Below the pieces are notes generated by a model, which made no database searches, had not been told where the DNA came from, and was given only the letters and a program-made list of their open reading frames with translations. From NCBI GenBank assembly GCA_012513815.1, contig JAAZBM010000005.1:17702-81701 (forward strand): a stretch of DNA of 64,000 nt, written 5' to 3'. Below are positions 44,399 to 52,194 of this stretch, piece by piece; positions within the stretch are counted from its first letter, which is position 1; each line of letters begins with the position of its first letter. The translations under genes were made by a program, and so were the position numbers. The stretch comes from Candidatus Sumerlaeota bacterium. GTDB lineage: Bacteria > Sumerlaeota > Sumerlaeia > Sumerlaeales > Sumerlaeaceae.

Positions 44399-44450
44399 GC
44401 CATCTAGGCCAACTAATAAATTAACAGCTTTTAGTCCACCACTCCACTCT
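44399..44450 (+). repeat. left inverted repeat bounding the type I restriction island
   Basis: 52 bp matching the reverse complement of 52023-52076 over about 48 of 54 aligned positions (two single-base gaps), including the perfect blocks CCAACTAATAAAT and TCCACCACTCCACTCT. It lies 216 bp upstream of the hsdM start; the partner lies 5 bp after the hsdR stop. Confidence 0.85.
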
Positions 44451-44505
44451 TCACTCTTAACTCTTCACTCTAATTGAAGCTCTTCACTCTTAACTCTTTA
44501 CTCTA
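44447..44505 (+). repeat. 26-bp direct repeat, two copies
   Basis: Copies at 44447-44472 and 44480-44505 differ at one base and are separated by 7 bp; each is built of CTCTTCACT/CTTAACT heptamer-like words. They adjoin the left inverted repeat. No CRISPR-like spacing. Confidence 0.8.
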
Positions 44506-44665
44506 GCTAAAACCTTTTCGGACAATCTTTTAAGAACGAACTTCAATCATATAATGTAGCTAATTACACAAAACAAAACATCAAAATACACGTTCAGCGC
44601 GGGCATCACCATCGCCCGCTGACGCGGTTCAGTATGTGACACAACATCATGAGGTAGTGGAATCA

Positions 44666-46492
44666 ATGGCAATCAGCATTCGGAAACTGGAAACACAACT
44701 TTGGGAATCGGCTGATCTTTTGCGCCAAGGCTCAAAGCTCACATCGAATCAGTATTGCATGCCGGTTCTCGGCCTGATATTCCTACGCTATGCCTATGGC
44801 CGATACAAGTTAGTCGAAGCTGAAATCCTCAAGAATCGCCCCTCTCGCAAAGGCAGAATCATTCCCCTCGAAGCAAGTGACTTCGTCGCGAAAAGCGCGC
44901 TCTATCTGCCAAAAGAGGCGCAGTATGACTACCTCGTGAACCTGCCGGTGAATATCGCGAACGCCAAACTCAAGAACAAAAACGGACACCCCATGACGAG
45001 CCTTGGCGAGGTGGTCAACAACGCGATGCTCCTGATTGAGGACCAGAGCGATTTGCTCAAGGGTGTACTCCCCAAAAACTACACGGACTTATCCGATGAC
45101 ATGCTTGCGGACTTGCTACGCATCTTCAACAACAGCACGCTTGACGAGGTGGGCGGCGACATTGTCGGACGCATCTACGAATACTTCATCAACAAATTCG
45201 CCAAGAACATCGCCACGGACGACGGAGCGTTCTTCACGCCAAAATCGCTAGTCAAAATGATTGTCAACATCATTGAACCTAAACGCGGCGTGTTACTTGA
45301 CCCCGCCTGTGGTTCGGGCGGGATGTTCGTTCAAAGTGGAGATTTCGTCAACCAATCGGGCATGAACGCCAACAACGCCATGACTTTTTTCGGACAGGAA
45401 TTGCGCGAGTACAACGCCCAACTGTGCCTGATGAACATGGCTGTTCATGGGCTAACCGGAGTCATCAAATCGGGCAACGAAGCGAACACTTTCTACCACG
45501 ATGCCCATCATCTCGATGGCACCTGTGATTATGTCATGGCGAATCCGCCGTTTAATGTAGACAAGGTCAAGCCCGAGTCTTGCGAAAACGCCAAACGCCT
45601 GCCGTTTGGCATGACAAACGTCAACGACAAAAAGGAAGTCAGCAACGCCAACTACCTATGGATTTCGTATTTCTACAGCTACCTGAACGACCATGGACGC
45701 GCCGGATTTGTCATGGCTTCTTCGGCGACGGATAGCCAAGACAAGGACAAAGCAATCCGCGAGCAGCTCATCAAAACGGGTCATGTCGATGTGATGTTCA
45801 GTGTCGCCAACAAATTCTTCTACACAAAAACATTGCCGTGTTCTCTTTGGTTCTTTGATAAGGGCAAGAGCAAAGCCATCAAGGACAAAGTCCTGTTTAT
45901 CGACGCCAGAAACTACTATACTGTTGTTGACCGGAAGCTGAACGAATGGTCGGAATGGCAGATGAAGAATCTGAATGCCATCGTGTGGTTATATCGCGGC
46001 GAAACGCAGAAGTATCAGGGATTACTGGCTGAGTATCGCGCGGCACTCGGCTGCGACAAGCCTTTTGCCGAGCAGGCGCGTGATTTGGCGGCGGCGGTCA
46101 AGGCGCTACGCCACAAGGCCAAGGCGGCGGTGGAGGCGGCCAACCGGCGCGAGAAGAAGAGAACTCAGGGCGACTATGACGCTCAACTGGAAGAACTGAC
46201 CGACGCGCTCACGATTGCCAAAGAAGCAAACTGGTTAGTTGAGAAGTTTGGCAACAAGGGCAAGTACGCGGATGTACTTGGATTGTGCAAAGTCGCGTCT
46301 CGACAAGAAATCGAGGAAAAAGGGTGGTCACTCACACCCGGGGCTTATGTCGGCGTCGCGCCGGTGGAAGATGACGGCGTGGACTTCGAAGAACGCATGG
46401 CGGAAATCCATCGCGAACTGCTTTCCTTACAGGAGGAATCAAACGACTTGATGGACACCATCTCGCAGAACATGAAGGAGATGGGGCTATGA
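44666..46492 (+). CDS. hsdM: type I restriction-modification methyltransferase subunit
   Basis: A 608-residue N6-adenine DNA methyltransferase subunit. I start at 44666 (MAISIRK), 11 nt after GAGG; a GTG at 44636 would add 10 residues. An N-terminal HsdM_N helical region ('KLETQLWESADLLRQGS', 'FLRYAYGRY') is followed by the SAM-binding motif I 'LLDPACGSGGMFVQS' (about residue 220) and catalytic motif IV 'YVMANPPFNVDKV' (about 295). 'SDDMLADLLRIFNNS' and 'DDGAFFTPKSLVKM' are typical of the family. The C-terminal 150 residues are coiled-coil-like and contact the specificity subunit. The stop overlaps hsdS by 4 nt. Confidence 0.96.
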   Translation: MAISIRKLETQLWESADLLRQGSKLTSNQYCMPVLGLIFLRYAYGRYKLVEAEILKNRPSRKGRIIPLEASDFVAKSALYLPKEAQYDYLVNLPVNIANAKLKNKNGHPMTSLGEVVNNAMLLIEDQSDLLKGVLPKNYTDLSDDMLADLLRIFNNSTLDEVGGDIVGRIYEYFINKFAKNIATDDGAFFTPKSLVKMIVNIIEPKRGVLLDPACGSGGMFVQSGDFVNQSGMNANNAMTFFGQELREYNAQLCLMNMAVHGLTGVIKSGNEANTFYHDAHHLDGTCDYVMANPPFNVDKVKPESCENAKRLPFGMTNVNDKKEVSNANYLWISYFYSYLNDHGRAGFVMASSATDSQDKDKAIREQLIKTGHVDVMFSVANKFFYTKTLPCSLWFFDKGKSKAIKDKVLFIDARNYYTVVDRKLNEWSEWQMKNLNAIVWLYRGETQKYQGLLAEYRAALGCDKPFAEQARDLAAAVKALRHKAKAAVEAANRREKKRTQGDYDAQLEELTDALTIAKEANWLVEKFGNKGKYADVLGLCKVASRQEIEEKGWSLTPGAYVGVAPVEDDGVDFEERMAEIHRELLSLQEESNDLMDTISQNMKEMGL

Positions 46493-47646
46493 TTGAATTA
46501 AGAAATGTGGCTCATTATGTAACCGATAGAATTGGTGTTACAAAGCTAAAAGTGGAGGAATATATTACCACTGACAACATGGTAGCTAATCGTGGTGGCA
46601 TAAAAGAATGTGAAAGCTTGCCTCGGGCTAGTACTGTTACCAGATACGATTTTGGGGATATTCTCGTTTCCAACATACGACCATATTTTAAGAAAATATG
46701 GTATTCAAATAGAGCAAGTGGTTGTTCAAATGATGTGTTAGTCTTTAGAAAAAATGACGATAGTTGGGATACAAAGTTTCTCTATTATGTTCTCTCACAA
46801 GACGCTTTTTTTGACTTTATGATGTCTGGTGCTAACGGAACGAAGATGCCGAGAGGAAATAAAAAAGCAATTCTCGATTTTTCAGTTCCAGACTTTGATT
46901 TAGAGAAACAGCGCCGTATTGCGGACATTCTCTCCACCTACGACAACCTCATTGAAAACAATCAGAAGCAAATCAAACTTCTCGAAGAGGCAGCCCAGAG
47001 ATTATATAAAGAATGGTTTGTTGATTTACGCTTCCCCGGACACGAACATGTAAAAGTCATCGATGGCGTCCCCGAAGGGTGGAGGAAGGCAACGGTATCT
47101 GATTTTGCTACGGTTGTGGAACGTGGGATCACGCCAAGTTATTCTGATAGCGGAAAGTATCTTGTTATCAACCAAAAGTGCATCCGTCAGTCAATAATGG
47201 ACATTTCATTAGCTAGAAGGCAAACGAAAAAATATGTCGAGGAATTGAATATCGAGGAATCGGATACGGTTATCTGTTCAACAGGTTCTGGAACATTAGG
47301 ACGCGTTGGGCAAGTGTTTGGAGAATACGCAAATACAACGTTCGATTCTCATGTGACACTTGTGCGGTCAATAGAGTATAAGAATTTCCTCTATCATTCA
47401 ATCAAGAATCAAGAAAGCTATCTTATGGGAATGGGCAGAGGTTCAACCAATCAACAAGAACTATACCGAGATGTGATAGAAAGAGCGTCTATTGGGATTC
47501 CAAATGAAATCATTCTAAGCAGGTTTGAAATGATGGCAATCAAACTACACGAAAGAATAACTTCCTTAAGTTCCCAAAACAGTTTATTATTAGAAGCCCG
47601 CGACCGCTTGCTTCCGAAGCTTATGAGTGGGGAGATAGAGGTATAG
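46489..47646 (+). CDS. hsdS: type I restriction-modification specificity subunit
   Basis: A 385-residue DNA-recognition subunit with two target-recognition domains (about 1-140 and 205-345). They are separated by a conserved helical spacer ('DLEKQRRIADILSTYDNLIENNQKQIKLLEEAAQRL') and followed by a matching C-terminal helix ('LSSQNSLLLEARDRLLPKLMSGEI'). 'EWFVDLRFPGHEHVKVIDGVPEGW' is a typical junction before the second domain. The recognition domains are much more AT-rich than the flanking genes, as expected for horizontally exchanged segments. It is complete, with no obvious phase-variable repeat. It overlaps hsdM by 4 nt. Target sequence not predictable here. Confidence 0.95.
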   Translation: MIELRNVAHYVTDRIGVTKLKVEEYITTDNMVANRGGIKECESLPRASTVTRYDFGDILVSNIRPYFKKIWYSNRASGCSNDVLVFRKNDDSWDTKFLYYVLSQDAFFDFMMSGANGTKMPRGNKKAILDFSVPDFDLEKQRRIADILSTYDNLIENNQKQIKLLEEAAQRLYKEWFVDLRFPGHEHVKVIDGVPEGWRKATVSDFATVVERGITPSYSDSGKYLVINQKCIRQSIMDISLARRQTKKYVEELNIEESDTVICSTGSGTLGRVGQVFGEYANTTFDSHVTLVRSIEYKNFLYHSIKNQESYLMGMGRGSTNQQELYRDVIERASIGIPNEIILSRFEMMAIKLHERITSLSSQNSLLLEARDRLLPKLMSGEIEV

Positions 47647-47769
47647 TTCAAACTTTTGATGCTTTACTTACTTGATGAACAAGCTTTACTTTTGGACGTG
47701 GTTTGACTATGATAAGTAAAGGAAGTAGGTTGAGAACAACACCCCAAGAATTGCGTGTTGATGGCGTAA

Positions 47770-47910
47770 AGTAGCCTGTGCTGTGAAACGATAGGAAAGC
47801 ATATCAATAATATTTTGCAGGAAGAACTTGACTTGTCAACTGTTGCAAAATTTGCAACGGTTCAAAGAGAAGGTTCGCGCGATGTGAAAAGAGAGGTTGA
47901 AGTATCATAG
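47770..47910 (+). pseudogene. remnant of a RhuM-family N-terminal domain
   Basis: A short open frame with no start ends at a TAG at 47908-47910 and reads 'ETIGKHINNILQEELDLS' then 'TVAKFATVQREGSRDVKREV'. This matches the RhuM-family helix-turn-helix region ('IAKHIxNIFxEGEL', '..CAKFATVQxEGxRxVxR'), including the part missing from the intact gene that starts 11 bp later. It is therefore a decayed or truncated second RhuM-like gene between hsdS and the intact RhuM-Fic gene. Upstream of 47770 an in-frame stop blocks the frame. Confidence 0.7.
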
Positions 47911-47921
47911 AGGTATATCCC

Positions 47922-48863
47922 ATGAACGCAAATGAACTTGTTCTGTTTGAAACAGCCGATAGAGCTGTAGCGCTTTCTGTGCCTGTCGATCAGGAAACGG
48001 TATGGCTTACGCAAGACCAAATGAGTGAGCTGTTCGATACGGCCCGCTCCTCCATCGCGTACCATATCGCAAACATCTTCAAAGAGGGCGAATTGGAGAA
48101 AAGTACTTCTGTCGAAATTTTCGACAGAAGTCAGGGAAAAGCTTCCAGACCGCCGAAATACTACAATCTGGACGTCATCATCTCCGTCGGTTATCGCGTC
48201 AAGTCCAAGCGCGGGATTGAATTTCGCAGATGGGCAAATGCCGTGTTGAAGGATTACATATTGAAAGGCTACGCCGTAAACGAACACCGTCTTTCACAGC
48301 TTGGTGAGGTGATTCAACTCCTGAAAAGGGTTGAAAATACACTGGACGGCAGGCAGGTGCTTTCTGTAGTCGAGAGGTACAGCGAGGCCTTGAATCTGTT
48401 GGATTCCTATGACCACCAATGCATGGGACGCCCCAAGGGAAGCCCTGCTACTTACGAACTCACCTATGAAGAATGTAAGGATGTAATCGCTCAAATGAGC
48501 TTTGGTGAGAAATCTGATTTGTTTGGCAGAGAAAAGGATGATTCCTTCCAAGGCAGCATCGGCAATCTCTATCAGTCCTTTGGCGGGCGGGAATTGTACC
48601 CATCGCTGGAAGAGAAGGCAGCGCACCTCCTGTATTTTCTTGTGAAGAACCACAGCTTTCTTGATGGGAACAAAAGAATCGGTGCGGCGATTTTCCTGTA
48701 TTTTCTGGATAGAAACCGTGCCTTGTTCGTGAACGGCGAAAAAGCAATGGATGACTATACGCTAGTTGCGCTCACGATTATGATTGCGGAATCCAAGCCT
48801 GAAGAGAAAGAGATAATGATCAGCGTTGTTATGAACTGTCTGAGACGGCAAAATCAATCATAG
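47922..48863 (+). CDS. RhuM-family DNA-binding domain fused to a Fic/Doc domain
   Basis: A 313-residue protein. Residues 1 to about 130 are the RhuM (virulence RhuM) domain: 'VWLTQDQMSELFDTARSSIAYHIANIFKEGEL' is a helix-turn-helix, and 'KYYNLDVIISVGYRVKSKRGIEFRRWA' is the family hallmark. Residues about 190-305 are a Fic/Doc domain with the catalytic 'HSFLDGNKRIGAAIFLYFL' (HxFxDGNxR intact), so AMP or phosphate transfer to a protein target is possible. The gene sits between hsdS and hsdR, 17 bp before hsdR, so it is expressed with the restriction system. RhuM-Fic proteins are recurrent passengers of type I loci. Role, antitoxin and target are unknown. GAGG lies 9 nt before the ATG. Confidence 0.88.
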   Translation: MNANELVLFETADRAVALSVPVDQETVWLTQDQMSELFDTARSSIAYHIANIFKEGELEKSTSVEIFDRSQGKASRPPKYYNLDVIISVGYRVKSKRGIEFRRWANAVLKDYILKGYAVNEHRLSQLGEVIQLLKRVENTLDGRQVLSVVERYSEALNLLDSYDHQCMGRPKGSPATYELTYEECKDVIAQMSFGEKSDLFGREKDDSFQGSIGNLYQSFGGRELYPSLEEKAAHLLYFLVKNHSFLDGNKRIGAAIFLYFLDRNRALFVNGEKAMDDYTLVALTIMIAESKPEEKEIMISVVMNCLRRQNQS

Positions 48864-48880
48864 TTTGAAGGAGAAAGACT

Positions 48881-51800
48881 ATGAGCTACGACTATTCCGA
48901 AAATATCCTCGTGCAGGAAAGCGCCGGAAACCTACTCTGCGATGAGTTAGGTTGGGAGGTCGCCTTTGCCTATAACACTGAAGTTCTCGGTGAAGATGGC
49001 ACGTTCGGGAGAACCTCAGAAAAGGACATTTTGCTGCTTCGCTATTTTACCGCGGCTCTCAGGAAACTGAATCCATGGATAACGGATAATCAGATTGATG
49101 AGGCGCGGATTGTTCTGGAGAACAGGCTCGCGTCCGCGTCGCTGTTGCAAGTGAATGAAGAGAAGTTTTTTCTGATTCGTGACGGAATCCCTGTCACGGT
49201 GAAGAAACCGGATGGTCAAACGGAAATCAAGAAAGCAATGGTGTTGGATTTTCGCGCTCCGGAGAATAACCATTTTCTCGCGATTAAGGAATTGAAAATT
49301 CACGGGAACATTCACAGAAGACGTACTGATATTGTCGGATTTGTCAATGGGATTCCGCTACTCTTTATCGAGCTAAAGAAACACACGATGGATGTGCAGA
49401 ATGCCTACGTGGATAATTACACGGACTATCTGGACACAATCCCTCAGTTGTTCTATTACAACGCGTTCCTGATGCTCTCGAACGGTGAGCAGGCCAAGGT
49501 GGGGACACTCGGGAGTAAATATGAGTTTTTCCATGAATGGAAGCGCCTCTCTGAAGAAGACCAAGGCAGTGTCGCTCTCGAGACGATGCTGCGCGGCATT
49601 TGCAAGAAAGAGAATTTCTTGGATTTGTTTGAGAACTTTATTCTGTTTGACCACTCGAATGGGCACACCACAAAGATTCTCGCCAATAACCATCAGTATC
49701 TTGGCGTGAATGAGGCGATGAAGACATACGCCGCGAGAAAACAGAACGGCGGCAAGTTGGGCGTCTTTTGGCATACGCAAGGTTCGGGCAAAAGCTACTC
49801 GATGGTGTTTCTCGCGCAGAAAATTCGCCGCAAGTTCGAGGGGTCTCCGACTTTTATCATCCTGACTGACCGCGAGGAATTGAACACACAGATTAGTGAT
49901 ACCTTTGAAAACTGCGGGATGCTTGGCAAAGCAAAGGCATCCCGGTTTATCGCGACAAGCGCCGCTGACCTTGTGCAAAAACTGCATGGCAATCCAAGTT
50001 TTATCTTCACGCTGATACATAAGTTTAATAAGCAAGATGAAAACCCAATCTATCCCGACCATGACATTATCATCATGTCAGACGAAGCGCATCGCACTCA
50101 ATATGGAACCTTCGCGGATAATATGATGGCGCTGCTTCCGACCGCGGCTCGTATTGGTTTCACCGGGACACCGCTGCTCACGAGTGATAACATTACGGCA
50201 CGAACCTTTGGCGGGTATGTCTCGACATATGATTTTAAACGAGCGGTCGAAGATGGCGCGACAGTACCTTTGTATTACGAGAATCGGGGCGAGAAACTCA
50301 AGCTGAATAATCCCGAGCTTCACCAAAGGATGATGGATGCTATTGAGAAAGCCGATTTTGACAGCGACCAACAGGAAAAACTGGAAGCGGAATTCAAAAA
50401 AGAGATTCATTTGCTAACGGCCAATAAAAGGCTTGAGATTATCGCGCATGACTTCGTGAAGCATTACTCTGATTTGTGGACAAGCGGAAAGGCAATGTTT
50501 GTCTGCCTCAACAAAGTAACCTGTGTGCGGATGTTCGACTACGTCAAGAAGTACTGGGCCGAGGAAATCAAAGCGCTCAAACAACAGATTAAAAAGTCGA
50601 CGTCACAACAGGAGGCACAGGAACTCGAGTATAAGCTGAAGTGGATGGAAGAAACTGAAATGGCCGTTGTCATCAGTCAAGACCAGAATGAGATGCGGAC
50701 GTTCGAAAAGTGGAATCTGGATATCAAAACCCATCGCGAGAAAATGGAAAGAAGAGAACTGGACAAGGATTTCAAAGACCAAGACCATAAGTTTCGGGTT
50801 GTGTTTGTCTGCGCTATGTGGCTTACGGGCTTCGATGTGAAATGCTTGTCATGCTTGTATCTGGACAAACCGCTCAAGGCACACACCCTCATGCAGACAA
50901 TCGCGCGCGCGAATCGCGTTAATGAGGGAAAGAGAAATGGTCTGATTGTCGATTATATTGGAATCGTTAAGGCTCTGAGAAAAGCGCTTGCGGATTATAC
51001 CGTTAACGTTGCCAATGCCGGAGCAACGGACCCGACCATTGACAAAGAGGAACTTATCGCGAGAGTGAAGGATACGGTCGAGAAGGCGAAAACCTTCTTG
51101 GCACAGAAAGGGTTCGACTTACAAAATCTGATTGACGCGGCTAACTTTTCGAAGTTGTCCAACTTGCGGACGGCCGCAAATGCGGTCTGTGGAACGCTTG
51201 CGGACAAAAAGACCTTTAGCGCCTACGCGTCTGAGCTGCGACGCCTGATGAAGTTTATTACACGCGCGGAAATCAAAGGAAATCTCCGTAAAGAGTATGA
51301 GGCGATAACGGCAATTCACGATGAATTACAAAAGAAGAAAAAGCACACCGACATAACAGACTTGATGGTTCAGATTAATCACATCATTAGTGAGTATGTG
51401 AAAATCGACCCGGACGCGATGATCTCGGAGGCGCCCCGCGTATTCGACATCAGCGCGATAAATTTTAATTTGCTTCACAGTGAGTTTGTGAAAGTGCGCA
51501 CAAAGAATCTGTTGATGATGGATTTGGAAGAATCCATTAAGCAGAAGCTAGAGAAGATGCTGGTGTCAAATCCAAACAGAATCGACTACTATAAGCGCTA
51601 TCAGCAGATCATCGATGAATATAACCGTGAGCAAGACCGCGCGACCATCGAAAAAACGTTCATGGAATTGATTGATATCGCAAGTAAATTAGATCAGGAA
51701 GAAAAGCGCTATATCCGCGAAGGCTTTACGAGTGATGAGGAACTTTCGCTTTATGATATGTTATTCCGCGATAACTTGAGCAAGAATGACATCAAGAAAC

Positions 51801-52018
51801 TGAAGGATGTTGCGACAACGTTGCTTCAGAGAATAAAGAAAGAAATCGCAAAGCTTGACCATTGGAGAGACAAGCAAGAAACCAGAGCGCATGTGATGAA
51901 CCTGATACGAGACACACTACTCGAAGGATTGCCCGACAGCTATGGCGACACCCCCGACGTCACAAAGTATCAGCAAATAGTATACGAGTACATATACACC
52001 AGAGACCTTGTCGCCTAA
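48881..52018 (+). CDS. hsdR: type I restriction endonuclease subunit R
   Basis: A 1045-residue translocating restriction subunit. The N-terminal PD-(D/E)xK nuclease has Asp in 'RRTDIVGFVNG' and 'PLLFIELKKH' (about residues 148-168). Superfamily 2 helicase motifs follow: Walker A 'GVFWHTQGSGKSYSMVF' (about 295), 'FIILTDREELNTQ', DEAH-box 'IIIMSDEAHRTQYG' (about 400), 'RIGFTGTPLL', and motif VI in 'HTLMQTIARANRVNEGKRNG'. The C-terminal helical domain (about 750-1045) binds the methyltransferase. Length is typical and no disruption is seen. AAGGAG lies 8 nt before the ATG. The right inverted repeat begins 5 bp after the stop. Confidence 0.96.
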   Translation: MSYDYSENILVQESAGNLLCDELGWEVAFAYNTEVLGEDGTFGRTSEKDILLLRYFTAALRKLNPWITDNQIDEARIVLENRLASASLLQVNEEKFFLIRDGIPVTVKKPDGQTEIKKAMVLDFRAPENNHFLAIKELKIHGNIHRRRTDIVGFVNGIPLLFIELKKHTMDVQNAYVDNYTDYLDTIPQLFYYNAFLMLSNGEQAKVGTLGSKYEFFHEWKRLSEEDQGSVALETMLRGICKKENFLDLFENFILFDHSNGHTTKILANNHQYLGVNEAMKTYAARKQNGGKLGVFWHTQGSGKSYSMVFLAQKIRRKFEGSPTFIILTDREELNTQISDTFENCGMLGKAKASRFIATSAADLVQKLHGNPSFIFTLIHKFNKQDENPIYPDHDIIIMSDEAHRTQYGTFADNMMALLPTAARIGFTGTPLLTSDNITARTFGGYVSTYDFKRAVEDGATVPLYYENRGEKLKLNNPELHQRMMDAIEKADFDSDQQEKLEAEFKKEIHLLTANKRLEIIAHDFVKHYSDLWTSGKAMFVCLNKVTCVRMFDYVKKYWAEEIKALKQQIKKSTSQQEAQELEYKLKWMEETEMAVVISQDQNEMRTFEKWNLDIKTHREKMERRELDKDFKDQDHKFRVVFVCAMWLTGFDVKCLSCLYLDKPLKAHTLMQTIARANRVNEGKRNGLIVDYIGIVKALRKALADYTVNVANAGATDPTIDKEELIARVKDTVEKAKTFLAQKGFDLQNLIDAANFSKLSNLRTAANAVCGTLADKKTFSAYASELRRLMKFITRAEIKGNLRKEYEAITAIHDELQKKKKHTDITDLMVQINHIISEYVKIDPDAMISEAPRVFDISAINFNLLHSEFVKVRTKNLLMMDLEESIKQKLEKMLVSNPNRIDYYKRYQQIIDEYNREQDRATIEKTFMELIDIASKLDQEEKRYIREGFTSDEELSLYDMLFRDNLSKNDIKKLKDVATTLLQRIKKEIAKLDHWRDKQETRAHVMNLIRDTLLEGLPDSYGDTPDVTKYQQIVYEYIYTRDLVA

Positions 52019-52022
52019 AAAT

Positions 52023-52076
52023 AGAGTGGAGTGGTGGAGTAAAAGCTAGTTGATTTATTAGTTGGCCCTAGTTGCC
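52023..52076 (-). repeat. right inverted repeat bounding the type I restriction island
   Basis: 54 bp, the reverse complement of 44399-44450 with about 48 matching positions. It begins immediately after hsdR. No transposase or integrase is associated. Confidence 0.85.
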
Positions 52077-52128
52077 TTATTGGTTTCTCTGGTCCCAAGA
52101 CTGGCAACATTGTGCTCAATCAAACGAT

Positions 52129-52166
52129 GACGCGGCACACTCGTGTTGCCATGAGTGTGCCGCGTC
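52129..52166 (-). terminator. strong hairpin at the 3' end of the giant GLUG gene
   Basis: A perfect 14-bp stem GACGCGGCACACTC/GAGTGTGCCGCGTC (52129-52142 with 52153-52166) with a 10-nt loop, 29 bp past the stop of the giant gene. The following sequence on either strand has only a weak T-run, so it may act as a bidirectional terminator or as a 3' mRNA stabiliser. Confidence 0.65.
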
Positions 52167-52194
52167 TGTTGCGATTCTGTGTTGCGCTCGCCGA

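Larger units (their letters stand above)
44293..44635. other. intergenic region at the left edge of the restriction island
   Basis: About 340 bp with no coding potential that I trust. It holds the left inverted repeat (44399-44450) and a 26-bp direct repeat (44447-44505), then an AT-rich stretch that must contain the hsdM promoter. Confidence 0.6.

Noticed and set aside
46489..47646. Phase-variable repeats or a second hsdS cassette for shuffling
   Set aside because: One complete hsdS with two recognition domains is seen; no inverted partial hsdS copy or simple-sequence tract is present in the window.
44399..52076. An insertion sequence or prophage carrying the restriction genes
   Set aside because: Inverted repeats are present, but there is no transposase, integrase or phage gene, so only the repeats themselves are reported.
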